Below, piece by piece: positions 24,101 through 61,917 of a stretch of 64,000 bases of DNA. Source of the stretch: Mactromeris polynyma. Taxonomy: Eukaryota > Mollusca > Bivalvia > Venerida > Mactridae. Each line of letters begins with the position of its first letter. Positions within the stretch are counted from its first letter, which is position 1. A program made the translations under genes and the position numbers. The stretch covers positions 1,178,001 to 1,242,000 of the forward strand of contig JASFXZ010000015.1 of NCBI GenBank assembly GCA_032209605.1, written 5' to 3'. The notes below the pieces were generated by a model. It did not search any database. It worked only from the letters and a program-made list of their open reading frames with translations, and was not told the origin of the DNA.

Positions 24101-24369
24101 GTCTCAATTAGCTGTTACTTACGATTCGACAGCGAGCAGAATCAAAACATTCATGAAGTTATATCCTACGTTTCTTTAATTGTGTTTTATATATAATTAT
24201 GTTTCAGGAGGACTTTGTACCCGGACTGCTGTACTTTGTGGTTGCCGGTATGGCGGCCGTGTCTTTGTGTTGTGTTCTCTGTCTTCCGGAAACCATGAAC
24301 ACTACGTTGGTTGACAAACTGTCAGAAAATGAGAAAAAAACAAAGACGACACGAATGATGTTACCATAG
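12088..24369 (+). CDS. SLC22-type organic ion transporter (MFS), in-frame TGA at codon 118
   Basis: Ten exons: 12088-12184 (ATG at 12097), 12629-12975, 13252-13468, 18707-18911, 19548-19775, 20127-20261, 20976-21058, 21464-21581, 22171-22243 and 24208-24369. All introns are GT-AG, phases agree, and the sum is 1656 nt (551 residues plus stop), the usual SLC22 length. Family marks, with rough residue positions: first membrane helix about 50-70; large Cys-containing extracellular loop about 75-150; FDLVCEDSW before helix 2; the MFS loop GHLSDIFGRKKP; ESFRWLVARDR after helix 6; IGRKYTT; ELYPTVARTT before helix 11; LPETMN at the C-terminal end. Members move organic cations, anions or zwitterions such as carnitine across the plasma membrane; the substrate cannot be told from sequence. 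Codon 118, in the loop between helices 1 and 2, is TGA (12892-12894), although the frame on both sides is clearly coding. The copy may be a very young pseudogene, a null allele, a read error, or recoded. Confidence 0.88.
12629..12975 (+). CDS. SLC22 exon 2 (helix 1 and large loop)
   Basis: Acceptor ttgcag, donor gttaga. It encodes DDILLKLGGCGIFQ, helix 1 and the loop, with NSSMNLT offering N-glycosylation sequons. TGA interrupts at 12892-12894. The frame then continues with NEKCKLPTGEKC and FEFEDSIHTIVSE, which fits the family. Confidence 0.85.
12892..12894 (+). other. in-frame TGA inside SLC22 exon 2
   Basis: The frame reads ISDEY, then TGA, then NEKCKLP with no shift. Translation stopping here would leave only the N-terminus and one helix. 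Confidence 0.85.
13252..13468 (+). CDS. SLC22 exon 3 (helices 2-4 region)
   Basis: Acceptor gtttcag, donor gtaaag. It begins FDLVCEDSWVTA and includes the MFS signature GHLSDIFGRKKPF followed by two further helices. It ends in phase 1 (GTT G). Confidence 0.9.
14577..15400 (+). repeat. left arm of the long inverted repeat
   Basis: Its first 360 bp also match 9492-9835, including the splice donor gtgagtagt after 14646. The rest matches only the right arm. Confidence 0.75.
16076..17165 (+). repeat. 18-unit hairpin minisatellite, period about 60 bp
   Basis: Each unit holds a near-palindrome: 'agagtgacttccc', about 10 bases, then 'ggggaagtcactct'. Linkers of two kinds, 'aaatattagtcgg' and 'aaatttaagccgg', partly alternate, suggesting a dimer as the amplified unit. 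The last units (beyond 17060) are more diverged. Confidence 0.9.
17735..18534 (-). repeat. right arm of the long inverted repeat
   Basis: Reverse complement of the left arm. The donor-like 'ttccagacag/gtgagt' is preserved on the minus strand, with the junction at 18481. Confidence 0.75.
18538..18672. mobile_element. palindromic pogo-like MITE copy, left end truncated
   Basis: Contains 'ggtggtctta', 'ttgaataaag' and 'gacttgaaaattgtgttct' and ends 'gaggttttactgta', the terminal sequence of the family seen at 33.8 kb and elsewhere. It directly follows the right inverted arm. Confidence 0.7.
18707..18911 (+). CDS. SLC22 exon 4
   Basis: Acceptor attgcag, donor gtaagt. It encodes IGSAFFLSIYCIIQGEYM, SKWRSTVISVPSWAIEM and two hydrophobic helices ending SFCYLATW. 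It enters in phase 1 and leaves in phase 2. Confidence 0.9.
19548..19775 (+). CDS. SLC22 exon 5 (central cytosolic loop)
   Basis: Acceptor acttcag, donor gtaagc. It starts with FFIPESFRWLVARDRVKEA, the conserved stretch after helix 6, then the acidic/basic cytosolic loop, ending LPLMTGW. Confidence 0.92.
20127..20261 (+). CDS. SLC22 exon 6
   Basis: Acceptor atttcag, donor gtaagt. It encodes LSLGLISYGIGFGVKKFSGN and a following helix ending YLQN. Phase is 2 on both sides. Confidence 0.85.
20640..20875 (-). mobile_element. tRNA-derived SINE copy
   Basis: On the minus strand a tRNA-like head ('ggttaaatggttacgg', later 'caggttcgaaactctc' as B box) is followed by a body with 'cttccatcc', 'actgtttgacc' and 'tttatgagagtt'. 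A second copy of the same body and head lies at 31415-31656. Confidence 0.6.
20976..21058 (+). CDS. SLC22 exon 7
   Basis: Acceptor gttatag, donor gtaaga. It encodes IGRKYTTALAFCVCLISG plus part of the next helix. The IGRK block is the second MFS loop signature, between helices 8 and 9. Confidence 0.88.
21464..21581 (+). CDS. SLC22 exon 8
   Basis: Acceptor cttacag, donor gtaaca. It encodes helix 10 and TLTVELYPTVAR, the conserved end of that helix. It leaves in phase 2 with the Arg codon split. Confidence 0.88.
22171..22243 (+). CDS. SLC22 exon 9
   Basis: Acceptor gtctag, donor gtaagt. It encodes TTGFGFLSVLARLGAVIGPQ and the rest of helix 11, and ends in phase 0. Confidence 0.85.
22244..24207. 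other. SLC22 intron 9, no separate gene recognised
   Basis: An open frame of 163 codons at 23594-24085 has no recognisable domain, and its end overlaps a 33-bp perfect inverted repeat. The segment 22680-22900 ('cagcccaaaatgcc', 'ctccacagtcc') looks like a degraded repeat. Confidence 0.4.
24055..24149. repeat. perfect 33-bp inverted repeat with 29-nt loop
   Basis: The arm 24055-24087 (core 'ctgctcgctgtcgaatcg') is exactly reverse-complementary to 24117-24149. It lies 58 bases before SLC22 exon 10. It may be a miniature foldback element. Confidence 0.85.
24208..24369 (+). CDS. SLC22 exon 10 (last coding exon)
   Basis: Acceptor gtttcag. It encodes EDFVPGLLYFVVAGMAAVSL and helix 12, then LPETMNTTLVDKL and a basic cytosolic tail (KKTKTTR), ending TAG at 24367-24369. 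Confidence 0.9.
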   Translation, partial: EDFVPGLLYFVVAGMAAVSLCCVLCLPETMNTTLVDKLSENEKKTKTTRMMLP

Positions 24370-24423
24370 CAACGTTCTTTTTACCCCCCCCCCGATATGA
24401 TATGATCGTCGTAATAATACAAC

Positions 24424-24429
24424 ATTAAA
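24424..24429 (+). terminator. possible poly(A) signal for SLC22
   Basis: ATTAAA lies 55 bases after the stop codon. It is a common variant signal, but AT-rich DNA makes chance matches frequent. Confidence 0.25.
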
Positions 24430-27029
24430 CCTATATCATAGTTCAGAACTTTAAATTTGGTAGAGTCGAAAAGCTACAAAAATGTAGCACCAACGTCAAT
24501 TTTTATACAAATTGTCTATTGATCATGAGTAAAAACAGAAAATATCCCAACATCATCATTGAATGGACAGATGAGTTTCGAATATGATTGACGCATCACA
24601 AGTAGTTGTTTGACGTCATAGTAACAGGAAGCGAAATGAGACAAGTTGATATGGTGTCAATGTATTAAAACGTCTAAGCACTATTTAAAGGTATTGATGT
24701 ATTCACTGTTCTAGAGAGCAGCTGGGGGGGGGGGGGCTATCGTTAAATGTCACTTCCTGTTTCTGCTACATAAAATACTATGTGTACTCATTTCTCAATC
24801 TGTATAATCACTAAATGTGTGTCATACTATTGTAGTCAATCTGTATCAATAACTGTCAGGCATACTATCTTTGTCATTCTGTATAATAATGGTAACTGTA
24901 TGTGATACTATTGTAGTCAATCTGTACCAGTAACTGTGTGTCATACTAGTGTAGACAATCTGTGACTGTCTGTCATACTATCGTTATCAATCTGTATAAT
25001 TATATTGTACCATATTATTTTTGCTATTTTTTATGAAAAAAAGCACAATCTACGCTACTTATGAAGGTCTACCCCCTGGTTATCCGAAATGTAACGAACA
25101 CTGTATCCAGAAGTCCTATAAGAGAAACATAGCACAAATTATGAAATTTCCATTTCGAAATGTTTGCGTCCAGCAATCCTATGTAACAGTATTAAACTTT
25201 GGACAGTTTGGCTTTTACTTGACACAATTGTAAACAGAAATAGCATTGTCCCATTGTATCCATCCCAAGAAAGTGTTCAGTGCCTGGTATTCAAAATTTC
25301 ACAACCAAAATGCTATTAAAAATCGTATGCATATTCATTACAATGTCAACAATCTTCAATCTTAGATACATCCTACCATACAAGACAATGTTATTGGTTA
25401 GACAGGAATGTTAACAAAATTCAAATGTCAAACGTGACCTTGACCTTTGAGCTAGCGACATGATTCTTCAACTCAACATGTCATCTTGTAATAAAGATCA
25501 CTTGTGCCAAAATGTTTCAAAATCTCACCATGAACGACAAAGTTACTGGTGAGAGTAGATTTCCCAAACACGCATACGAACGTACGTACAGACAGGTGTA
25601 ACACTATAATTAGGCCCTTCCCAAAAACAACACCAACATCTTATACTTTAAATACTGTTATTTTATTGTTTTCAAAAACATTAACATTTCAGTATTATCA
25701 AAATACACAGTAAAAATGTTGTTATTCACAAAATATATTTTACAATCAAATTGGAAAAAGGAATAATGGAAAAATGTATATAATTAGTTTAAAAAAAGGT
25801 TTCATACAGAAAACATACGAACACAAGAACGGACAGATTACACATGATTTATATATAGAATAACTTTGTTCAAATGCTATGGTTACATACTGACAATAAA
25901 TACAGTGGCAGTTACAATATTTCAGAGAAAACTAATACTCAGGAGTTAAAGGTAAAAAATCACAGCACAAGGGAGAGAACTCCAGGAAGAAAATTATACT
26001 TAAATGTGACAGAGTTATCTCAAACAAATGAAGCAATAAACAAAATCTTTTTTTTTTGCTCTTTTGCTATATTTCTGTTGAGTGAAAAAATCAATAAATG
26101 TTTTTATCACATCTACTTTAACAAGAAGGAAAATAATTCAATTTCAAAACAGTCAACAATTTAAATCAATTTTAATACATTTTTTAAAGATAAATTAAGC
26201 TCATTTATTTGTTCATTTGTTTACCTAAACAAACATGAAAAATATGCTTTATCTAGTTAAAAATTCAATAAATATGCATTATCACAGAATACATTTATAA
26301 TGTTTTTCTCTGTATTTGTCGAAAAAAAAAGTTTGTATTTTAATAAAATTAAAAAAAAAAGCCAGTTTTTTTAACAAGCGGGTGTTTTTTACTAGTTTTG
26401 ACTGTTATTAATATGATTAAACAAGATTGTTTTAAACGGTTATATATGGCAATGGTTCTCATCAATGTTGTAATAGACTATGTAACAACAATACTGGAAG
26501 AAGCCAATTAAAAGAAATTAGGTTCAGATGAGCCAGATACATCTTTAAATCTAAAAATTGTATAATGTTCACATTAAAAATGCATTTTTCTGTTATTTTC
26601 TCTTCTAGAAATGTAAATTATTTGTATCAAAATAATGAAGGATTAGCTGCATAATGGATAAAAAGCACAAATAGCTAAATTACTCAATAAAAATGCTGGC
26701 ACACAATAACTTATAGCTGCAACAGACGCAAATTATAAATATATTAGCACTTTCAATGACTGGCTAGATTATCTATAAATATCATCTTAATCCATTTAAT
26801 AAAATACATTTTTACAACATTACAATACTTTTTTCCAATTTTTAGAAAAAAAGCGTTTTTTTACAAATTTTGAGAGATAGAAAAATGATGAAACAAGATT
26901 GTTTTAATCGATTACACATTGCGATAATTCATATTAAAGATACTTTAGCCTATATAACAACAATACTGGATGAAGCCCATTCAACATTTTTATATTCCGA
27001 TGTGCCAGACAAATCTTTAACTAGCAGTG

Positions 27030-27380
27030 TAATCTTGTGTTCCTACATGATGTAACATCTACAATATTTACCTCCCTTGTCCTTTACTGTCGGCCATTAT
27101 AGGGGTAATTTCCAAAAATGTGATAATTGAGAAAATACTAAGAGAATTTGCATTTGACAACCACTTTTTCTTCAACTTACTGAGCCAAATGCCCACATGA
27201 GCATAATTAATAAGTTATTTTTTATTTATCCGATTAGTTTTATCATCGTTTACATTATATTCCCTATAAACTTAAAGGAAATTTGCCTATCAAAATGGCC
27301 GACAATTCAGAACAAGGGAGGTAAATATTGCAGATGTTGGAACTATGTATTGAGGAAAACAGCAAACCAGGATACAAAGT
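27030..27380. mobile_element. MITE with terminal inverted repeats (family 'ttacctccctt')
   Basis: The left end has 'acatctacaatatttacctc' and the right end its complement, 'gaggtaaatattgcagatgt'. Inside are 'tcggccat', 'gcccacatgagcataa' and 'ggaaatttgcctatc'. Other copies are at 39625-39950 and 62640-63150. Confidence 0.75.
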
Positions 27381-27974
27381 ATATAAAGTAAACATTCATC
27401 TATATTTTAACAGTATTTTGGAAAACGTTTATCAAACTTTTCGTACCCTTATATCAGGGAAAATATATGTTCATGTATTGCTACTAGTTTCAACACCACA
27501 CTAAAATGGCTCCAGAAATGTTCTTGTCCGGGTTTTCGGGCTAGAGGAATTCTAAAGCCCTGTCTCGACGTTTTTTACAATCCAATCAAATCTTATTGCA
27601 TGAATTCCATTATGAAGTTAACAAATACAGAATATCAACAATACAGCATTTAGATACTAGGGTAATAATCAACATAATTCTGAAATGGACAACAACAACA
27701 ACAACAACAACAACAACAGAAGCTAGGCCAAAACGATACCCACACAACAACATCTACACACCAATATACAATATATACGCATATTTGTTTATCGTAAAAG
27801 TTTTGGAATAGTGTCATTAAGGCTCCATCACACCATATCTACATATCAATGTACAAAATGACTTAAATGTATGTAAAACAGAAGCAAAACTGCATTATAA
27901 AGTAATGTAGGCTGATGTTAATAATTACAGTGAATAGGATTATGATTTCTACAAGAATTTCCAGCCTCCTAACT

Positions 27975-28275
27975 GTTGACCAGAATAACAGGGGCCATCA
28001 ATACTGGTTGAATTTTACCATAACAGAAGCCATCAATACTGGTCATATTATGCCAGGATAACGGAAACCGTCAATACTGGTCATATCATACCAGGATAAC
28101 AAGGCTATCAATACTGGTTGAATTTTACCAGAATAACGGAAGCCGTCAATACCGGGTCATATCATACCAGGACAACACAGGCCATCAATACTGGTCATAT
28201 TATAGCAGGATAACACAGGCCATCAATACTGGTTAAGTTTTACAATGATAATGGGAACCATCAGTAGCTGTCATA
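27975..28275. repeat. tandem repeat, 'catcaatactggt' units
   Basis: About eight units of roughly 33-40 bp, each with 'ccatcaatactggt', then 'atatta' or 'gaatttta', then 'ccaggataac'. Confidence 0.8.
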
Positions 28276-28304
28276 TAAGATATAAGATCTAATATTCTAG
28301 TTTT

Positions 28305-28425
28305 CGACACAAGTCCCGATGCGTTTTCAACACAAGTCCAGATGCATTTTCAACACAAGTCCAGATGCATTTTCGACACAAGTCCCAATGCGTTTTCAAC
28401 ACAAGTCCAGATGTGTTGAAAACGG
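28305..28425. repeat. 22-bp tandem repeat, about five units
   Basis: Units read 'cacaagtccagatgcatttt' with small changes. Confidence 0.85.
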
Positions 28426-28618
28426 TACGTCCAGACCAGTGTGTATTAAATCTCACACATAACAATGACTGACATAAAATATTACTGCAAGTATGCGTAA
28501 AACAAAAGCAAATAAAGACTTTCCAAGTCTCAACATAGAACTAAATGTGTCTGTTGAATCCCTAGAAATTGTAAGATATCAACAGTTTCTAAGACTAGCA
28601 GGGCAGTAATTCACTGAT

Positions 28619-28624
28619 TTTATT
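28619..28624 (-). terminator. possible poly(A) signal of the kinase gene
   Basis: AATAAA on the minus strand, about 390 bases after the stop codon. Chance occurrence is possible in AT-rich DNA. Confidence 0.25.
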
Positions 28625-29015
28625 TTCAAACTCAAATTTACTAGTAGCGTAAAACTGTTGCAGGTTCTCTCTTTATCAGTTTATGACAATGTTGAATATG
28701 AATATTGGTCTCTGGTGCATCAATCTGGATCCCACAAATAAATCAGGTTACATTTGTTCCTCACTGTCAGAACAATTAATACAACCTGTGACGATGTATT
28801 TCATATAGAGCAGTACATCATCAGATGCTATTTTTAGCTTACTGAATTAGCTCCCTTTGCAGAGCAAAAAATTCATTTATCTCCCTTTGCACGAACTATG
28901 CTGATACAAAAGTTATTGCAGTCTTTAGAAGTTAATACACGTATCCTTGGACCAGTTTCCATGGTCATTTTAATTATCACACATCAAGGATTACTTCCCC
29001 TTGCTAAAAATTATG

Positions 29016-55382
<26,367 letters not shown>

Positions 55383-57002
55383 CTGAAAGAAACAACAACA
55401 AAATAAATGGTAATAGTAAAGTGCAAACGGTTAGAGATCGCAGGCAAACTTGCATAACTTATGACCCTTAGGTTATTGGATAATTTAACTCAGGGCTCTT
55501 GCGAGGGGGCGACTTGAGCGAAGTGGTTGCCTAAAATTGTGACACTTCACCCAGTCGCTAGATCAAAGCGAAATTGACTTTGCCGACAAGTTTGGCGAAG
55601 TTACGGACACTCAGACGCTGTCAATCAACGAGTGTTAGACGGAGCGTTCCCGCAGTCAACCCGTATAAATTAGCATAAAATAATAGAATTTACCATAACA
55701 TAGACTCTTGCTGGCTCGAACTCGTGGGGACAGATAAAATTAGTTCGAGTAAAGCGCAGTTCTCAAGGGTTCCATTTGACCCTGAAGTTGACAATTTGAC
55801 AAGCGGAATTTCCAAAAATAGGGGACTGTAGCAGATAATGCTTTTGTTGTGTGATCATTGCTATAAAATTTGTAGTATCATTTTGATTCTTTGATACATT
55901 TGATATATTTGTGATGGATATAAATGATCGAAGTAAGAATTTTTCGGGGCTTTTTTATTCAAAATAGGGGGGGGGGGGGGGCAATAATTAGGTGTTTATA
56001 AAGGAATATTCGGTAGTCAACTGGTCTTTACAGTGATAGGATTTCTGTATACATGTGACAGTCTTTACAGGTGGTCTGTATAAACTATAATAATAATAAT
56101 AATAAAATAGTAATAAAGATTTTCTTTATAGTGACAATGCAGTTAGGCAATTGCCCAATCTCCTGCGAGCCTCTTAGACCTAAACTGTATTGAGAACTAA
56201 GTGGTCTTGATGAAGAGCGAGTTCCTCGGGACAGGTTGCACTGTATTGTGATCACAGGACGGGAACTAACAATTCACGGAAAGGTTCATACTTATTCACC
56301 TTAAAAACCTAAGTATCAGTTGGTTAATACAACTCGCTGAAACATTTGCTCAACTTTACTATAATATATTCTATGAAACAACTTCTAGTGCTTGTCAACA
56401 TAATATATTCATTATTGATGTACAAACATTAATACTCCTTCATTTCAAACTTTTTGTAAACATGTTTCAACAAAGATCTATGTAATTTATGGTATAGATA
56501 ATTGATGACACGTCACGCTTTGGTTACATATAACACAAAACAACACAAAGACAGTAAATACAGCCATACAAACAAGCATACATTCATATAACTCAAATTC
56601 GCTATTTCTTTCATTATCATGTTTACCTAACTATCGATTATAGGGGTGTTTATACAACCTATCAACAGGGAGTTAAAATGATATCACATTCAAATAGATT
56701 CAAAAACAACCGTCCCACCCTATACCCAATATAATGGATAAATCGATAATGAAAGCCTTATCGAATTGGGTTTATACAAAGTGATGAAACACATAATCTA
56801 AGTGACATACAAAACAATGGTGACAACTACCAAAACATTACAAAATAAGTACAGTATAACATCAATAATCACAATTTATTTTGGCTGTTTAGGGGAGATA
56901 ACCCATACCCTTTATATTGGGCATTTTTACATTCAAATTGGGGAAAATATATACTTTATGACATTGGGAATATAGCTGCATAATGGCTATAAAAACAGCT
57001 GA

Positions 57003-57201
57003 AAAAAACCCCTAATAATACGACTACCCGTGGTACCCTTGGAAACTGGTTCAATTATTGTGGTGGTCTTCATAATTATTGAGGTGGTCTGAATATGTAG
57101 GTTGAATAAAGAGCAAAATAGGGAAAATTGGACTTGAAAAGTGTGTTCTTAATTTTGAGGTGGTCGTATTATTGAGGTGGTCTGTAAGTGAGGTGTTACT
57201 G
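57003..57201. mobile_element. pogo-like MITE copy
   Basis: 'ggtacccttggaaactggtt', 'gttgaataaagagcaaaat', 'ggtctgtaagtgaggtgtta' then 'ctgt'. The left end is degraded. Confidence 0.75.
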
Positions 57202-58074
57202 TTCTTAAGTAGTATCCAATTATATACAAATCAGCAACCTAAGTGACTGGGAAAAAAACAGACAAAAAGACACCGTTTACTCCGGATTGGTATAAATATA
57301 CAGTTTTCCCTCTAATCCTGTGATAAGAACAACAGTATACACGTACCATTAACATCGTGCTCAAATCACAATGAAAACAAAGACAGGATTTAGCATCTTA
57401 GTGAACAATTGATCTAAATTTAAATTTAATTTTTACTCCAAGTAAAACCCTAATTTCAGCCAATTCCGGATACCGTCATATATGGGGAACTGCATGATTT
57501 ATCAAATTGTGTCATTTTGATCCTTTTTGACTGGATTCTACCATTTTTTAGCCAAAAAATTTGACCCTTCAGTCAGAATTCTGAGGGTCAAATTGTGGCT
57601 TTTTAACTTCCAGGGGTCAAAGGGTCAAATGGAACCCATGCAGGTAGCTACACACCTGGTTTCCCTTATGTAAATGGCAACTTTGCATAAATATTTTTTT
57701 ATTATTGTTGTAACTCACAAGTCGACTATGTAATAATAAACATTACAACAGTTTTATTAACTCTTCCCTGTGAACATAAAACAGCCTTGTTTGATGTGGT
57801 GAAGAAAACTTGTGGATACAATAAATTATTCAAATTCACATAAATATTCTATTTTCCAAGGTGTATAATGATATTGGTAATCTGAGAACAGTTGGGCCGT
57901 CCTTAACAACATGTTAGTTTGACGTAACCCTATCTACTCCTGACAAACAGCCTTCCACTCAAGAGACACCATAAGGCTGCTGAAAGTGAAAATCTTTTTG
58001 GAGCAGGTGGTTAAATAACCAAAACTTGAGTGACCATAAAGAGTTACACAATAAATCATAATACTAAATCCTTG

Positions 58075-58255
58075 ATAAGGCCTAAAACCCGACCCTACCT
58101 GTCGAAAAACCCCGACCCTAGAATTTTTTACGACCCTGGAGAATTTGTTTTCGATTTTTAATTGTTTTTGAAAAAAACAAACTTTGTCCCTACCCTACCT
58201 AGCATTTTTGAGACCATTACCCTAAACACAGCTACTATTTTTTTGGGCCTAATAA
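58075..58255. repeat. palindromic dispersed repeat, inverted copy
   Basis: 'aggcctaaaacccgacccta' to 'tttttttgggcct'. Inverted relative to 49620-49830. Confidence 0.7.
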
Positions 58256-58408
58256 GACCTGGTCTGACCACCATTGGCACCCTGGAAAACTGGTCTTTAT
58301 ATTGAGGTTTAACAAATAGCGAAACAGTGCAAATGGACTTGAAATTTGTGTTCTTAATTTTGAGGTGGTCTTATTATTAAGGTGGTCTTTAAAAGAGGTT
58401 TTACTGTA
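58250..58408. mobile_element. pogo-like MITE copy
   Basis: 'accaccattggcaccctgga', 'ggacttgaaatttgtgttct' and the end 'gaggttttactgta'. Confidence 0.78.
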
Positions 58409-58904
58409 CATAAACATATAATAACCAACCTAACCACCTCAATGTTTTCATGGGTGGCCTTGTATGCAGTCAGTGAACCATTGCCTACATAATGGTAGGT
58501 GTAACTGCTGTAAATGTTTGCGTAACCATACTGACTGTGTGTGTTTATTCATTTAATAGTTTAGGTAAATAGTACCCACTTGTGTTAAGGTGCACAATTA
58601 TGGTCACATATAATATTTTACGTAAATAGTATTCATATTGACAAATCAAGTTACTGAAATATAACCACTTCATAGAGCTTTATAATTATCTTCCTCAATC
58701 GAGAATAAATATTAAATCATGTCTACATTTACTGGCTATCCTCCAACTCCTTCAATGCTACTTTGATTAAAAGCATGCATGTGTCTTTCAGCTGTTTTAA
58801 TAATATTAATACACTGTAGCTGTAAGTTGGTCATATTTCCAACAGTGAAAAGTGTCTTTTTAGGTGTTATATCAATATAAAGGAAATATAGTTGAAGAGA
58901 AATA

Positions 58905-58985
58905 CGCCTTGCCCAGGTTTCGAACCCAGAACCTCAAGATTAGCAGCTGAGCACTCAATCAAGTGAGCTAATTGAGTAACCCGGC
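58905..58985 (-). mobile_element. tRNA-like SINE fragment
   Basis: On the minus strand 'aattagctcacttgattgag' and 'tgggttcgaaacctgggc' resemble tRNA A and B boxes. A related fragment lies at 50118-50190. Confidence 0.5.
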
Positions 58986-59521
58986 AGGTTTGAGTCTGTA
59001 TTCCACGCCTGCATGCTGAAAGTACGCAATTAAAAAACACATTAGTTTGATCATGGCCCAGTCTAAAACTATAACGCCAGAAAATTAACACAAATTGTTT
59101 ACCACAGCTGTGCAGATTTCAATAAAAAAATATTTGCGAAGTAAAACTCATGAACGCTTTTCATCAAAAGTTCTAGGTGCGCTTTTCACTCCTAAGTACA
59201 CTTTTCGCACCTAAGCCAATTTAAGCATGTTTATGTTTTATGAATTAAAAACAGAATATTAAACCAAATTTTATTTTAATCTTAAAGAATATGAAATAAT
59301 AAAGATATTTACACTTCAAAATGTCTTAAACATATTGAGCAAACATGAATTATTCTTTCCAGATGGTTTCACTCCCATCTTTTCATACTTATCAAGATTG
59401 GTATCAAAATTGATATCATCTCTTCTATCTTAGATTAAGGAAGTTATGGACAAAATCTATCATTTGTGATTAACTCAAGGTCTAGTTTATATGTCAATTT
59501 TGCATAATTTTCTAAACTTGA

Positions 59522-60950
59522 TACACTGAAACTCCGATACTACACGGTTGTTTATAGCGCGATATCCATTATAACGCGATGTCGTCGTGGCTTCCGATTA
59601 TTTTGTGAAAAATCCTAAAATTTGTCAAAAAAGGAAGAAAATTGACCAAAATCATATTTTTCCGCGATTTGCTGTCTGCTCTTTCATGAAATCATGTGCT
59701 GTTAATGAACCGTGATCGCGAATCAACGAGATTACTTAAACTGAATATACGCACCATAAGAGATATATGTCCAAATATGATAACCATCAATATTTACACA
59801 AATGTCACCTTCTAATGTTTTTCAACACATTTCATAAACATCAACGTAATTTGACCTTGGATTGTGCTGAATCTATGACGTCACGGGTGTAGCTGATGCA
59901 GAGTCGTCTAGACACGCCCACATTCAATTATTCTCCTTACCTTGACCAATAAGATGATTGCGAACTGGCCAGATTTCTTTTAATTGAATGAATGACCGTA
60001 GGAGGGCATGTCAATCATGGAACATAGCAATGTTAATCCTCAATAAACTAAAAGACAATGCAAACCTGTTTGCGATAACGGATGCGCTAATTACGATTAA
60101 TACAGCACTTGCTGTTCACACATATCTACTGGATGCGTTGGTCAACTATTCAATCTGTCACAAAAATTAGCTGTGTATCGACATGTCTACCATTTAAGTC
60201 AATGCAAAAACGGACAAATCAGCACGGAAAACAATGTTCTCGCAGACTACAAAGGCACCGCTTGTTAACTTGTTAGATCTAGTAGTGAGCCTAATGTTTG
60301 ATGCGACGCACATGGAAAATTTTCTACTTGCAGAGTTCAAAGGCGCCGCATCGTCTTCTAGTTTCAGAGGTCGACCGTCGTGGGTGTTTTTTTTTTCAAA
60401 TGCACATTTTTATTGATGTGAAATACTTTATGAGATGTATGTAATATAGATACGACCGGACGTGGTGCAAAAACTGTAGGCAATCGCATTTTTCATGCGT
60501 GATTGTTGGTCAAATCAACAATTTTACATGAATAATTTTATGGTGACAAACGGATAAATATCGATAGGTACGAAAATATAATTAGACATAATTATTGAAT
60601 TAATTGTCACTCTAAATCAACAATTTTCACATGTATTTTGCGAGAGTGTCACAGAGGGTAATTTACACGGGTGACAAATAATACAAACGCCGCCAAAATA
60701 TCGCGGTTCCATTTATACGAGAAATAATAATGCATAAATAAGTTTTATATATTTTCATCTACATATTTATTAAAACAAATACGAAATTGATGAAAACATC
60801 GTATGCACAACGCTATATTGGGTGGGTGGAGTAAGTTGGTATCCCTTCTCTATGGTTCATACATGTCTTTAGATTTATACCGCAGCCGGATATAACGCAA
60901 TCGCGAGTCTTTGGATCCCCCTGATCTCGTTATAATAGAGTTGCAGTGTA
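59522..60950. mobile_element. 1.4-kb pogo/Tigger-like non-autonomous element
   Basis: 'tacactgaaactccgat' at the left matches the complement of 'agagttgcagtgta' at the right, with TA borders. Both ends continue with 'ataacgcgat' or 'tataacgcaatcgcg' blocks, as Tigger-type ends do. Inside is CpG-richer DNA but no intact transposase frame. Confidence 0.65.
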
Positions 60951-61689
60951 GTGATATAATTATGACATTAATTATGCTGCTTTCTGTATACATGCATTTA
61001 ATCCAATTTTTTACTAAAACATATATATGATATTATAACTTATTGTAAGACATGTAAATCCAACTGAAAAAGTTGAGAGCAAAAATGAAATTTAGCATGA
61101 TAATATTTTAACAAATAAATTAAGAAGTTATCAATCAAACTATAAATTATAATACGGTAGGTAACATGGTTCAAACAGAACTTCTCGAAAACTTTTCAAG
61201 GGCTTTTCCAGTACCTTTTTCCCATTTTCAAGGACTAAAAATATAGATTTTTTGGTATCTAGAGAAGAAGGGATCCAGTTTATTTTTCAAATTTATACCC
61301 CCTGAGAAGAGCATCACTGCAGCAATGATAAAAATACAATCGCTGTGATAATCACAATTTGCAATTGTCACAACGATGTTATCTGTACAGAGCACCGCCA
61401 TGTTTTTGCGAAAGTTGGATTTTTACGCTGTCATAATGTTTTTTTTAAACTATTCAAAACTAAAAAAAAATGCAATATATCGGTAGAAATAGTATATATG
61501 AACTTATAAGTATGTTTTCATACATTTATAATCATAAATCATTCATAAAAGGTATGTTTTCGTTTCGCTTTGTGATGCTTTTTAGTGAGACCCCTACAGA
61601 TGGTGCAATGGGTTCACTTTTACTCCTCGACTTACTGCAGGTGGCAAAGGTGTTTCACGACCAACAGAGGTTGAGCCTCAAATAAAAAG

Positions 61690-61800
61690 AGTGAGGAGTG
61701 TAGTGAGGTTAGACAGATGCCTGCTTGGCAGCCGCTCTGGAGTTTAAGAATAAGAGGTTGTGAGTTCGAGCCTCAACCAGGGAACATTTTCCACCATAAT
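61690..61800 (+). mobile_element. tRNA-like SINE fragment
   Basis: 'gtgaggttagacagatgcct' and 'ggttgtgagttcgagcctc' resemble A and B boxes. Short and diverged. Confidence 0.4.
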
Positions 61801-61917
61801 TTATCAAACATGATGAAACGCAATCACTGACAATAACGAAAGATTGACTCAACTCAGAAACTATACTGCTCTTCATAGCAAAACCAAGTCGCACAACAGA
61901 TGGCTAACTGTACTCAC

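Larger units (their letters stand above)
24430..28615. other. intergenic or 3' UTR DNA between convergent genes
   Basis: Very AT-rich. Contents: repeats with 'ctgtcatactat' at 24780-24990; a 'gaccttgacctttgagct' fragment at 25436; a duplicated block of about 130 bp (26400-26530 and 26870-27020, sharing 'aaacaagattgtttta' and 'aacaacaatactgga'); an (aac)n run near 27690-27719. No coding exon is visible. Part may be the long 3' UTR of the kinase gene. Confidence 0.4.
55383..59510. other. 5' intron or upstream DNA of the kinase gene
   Basis: No coding exon recognised. It includes a G run (55968-55981), an 'aataat' microsatellite (56088-56105) and copies of the pogo-like MITE and of the 'ggtagggt' repeat listed separately. 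Confidence 0.4.
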
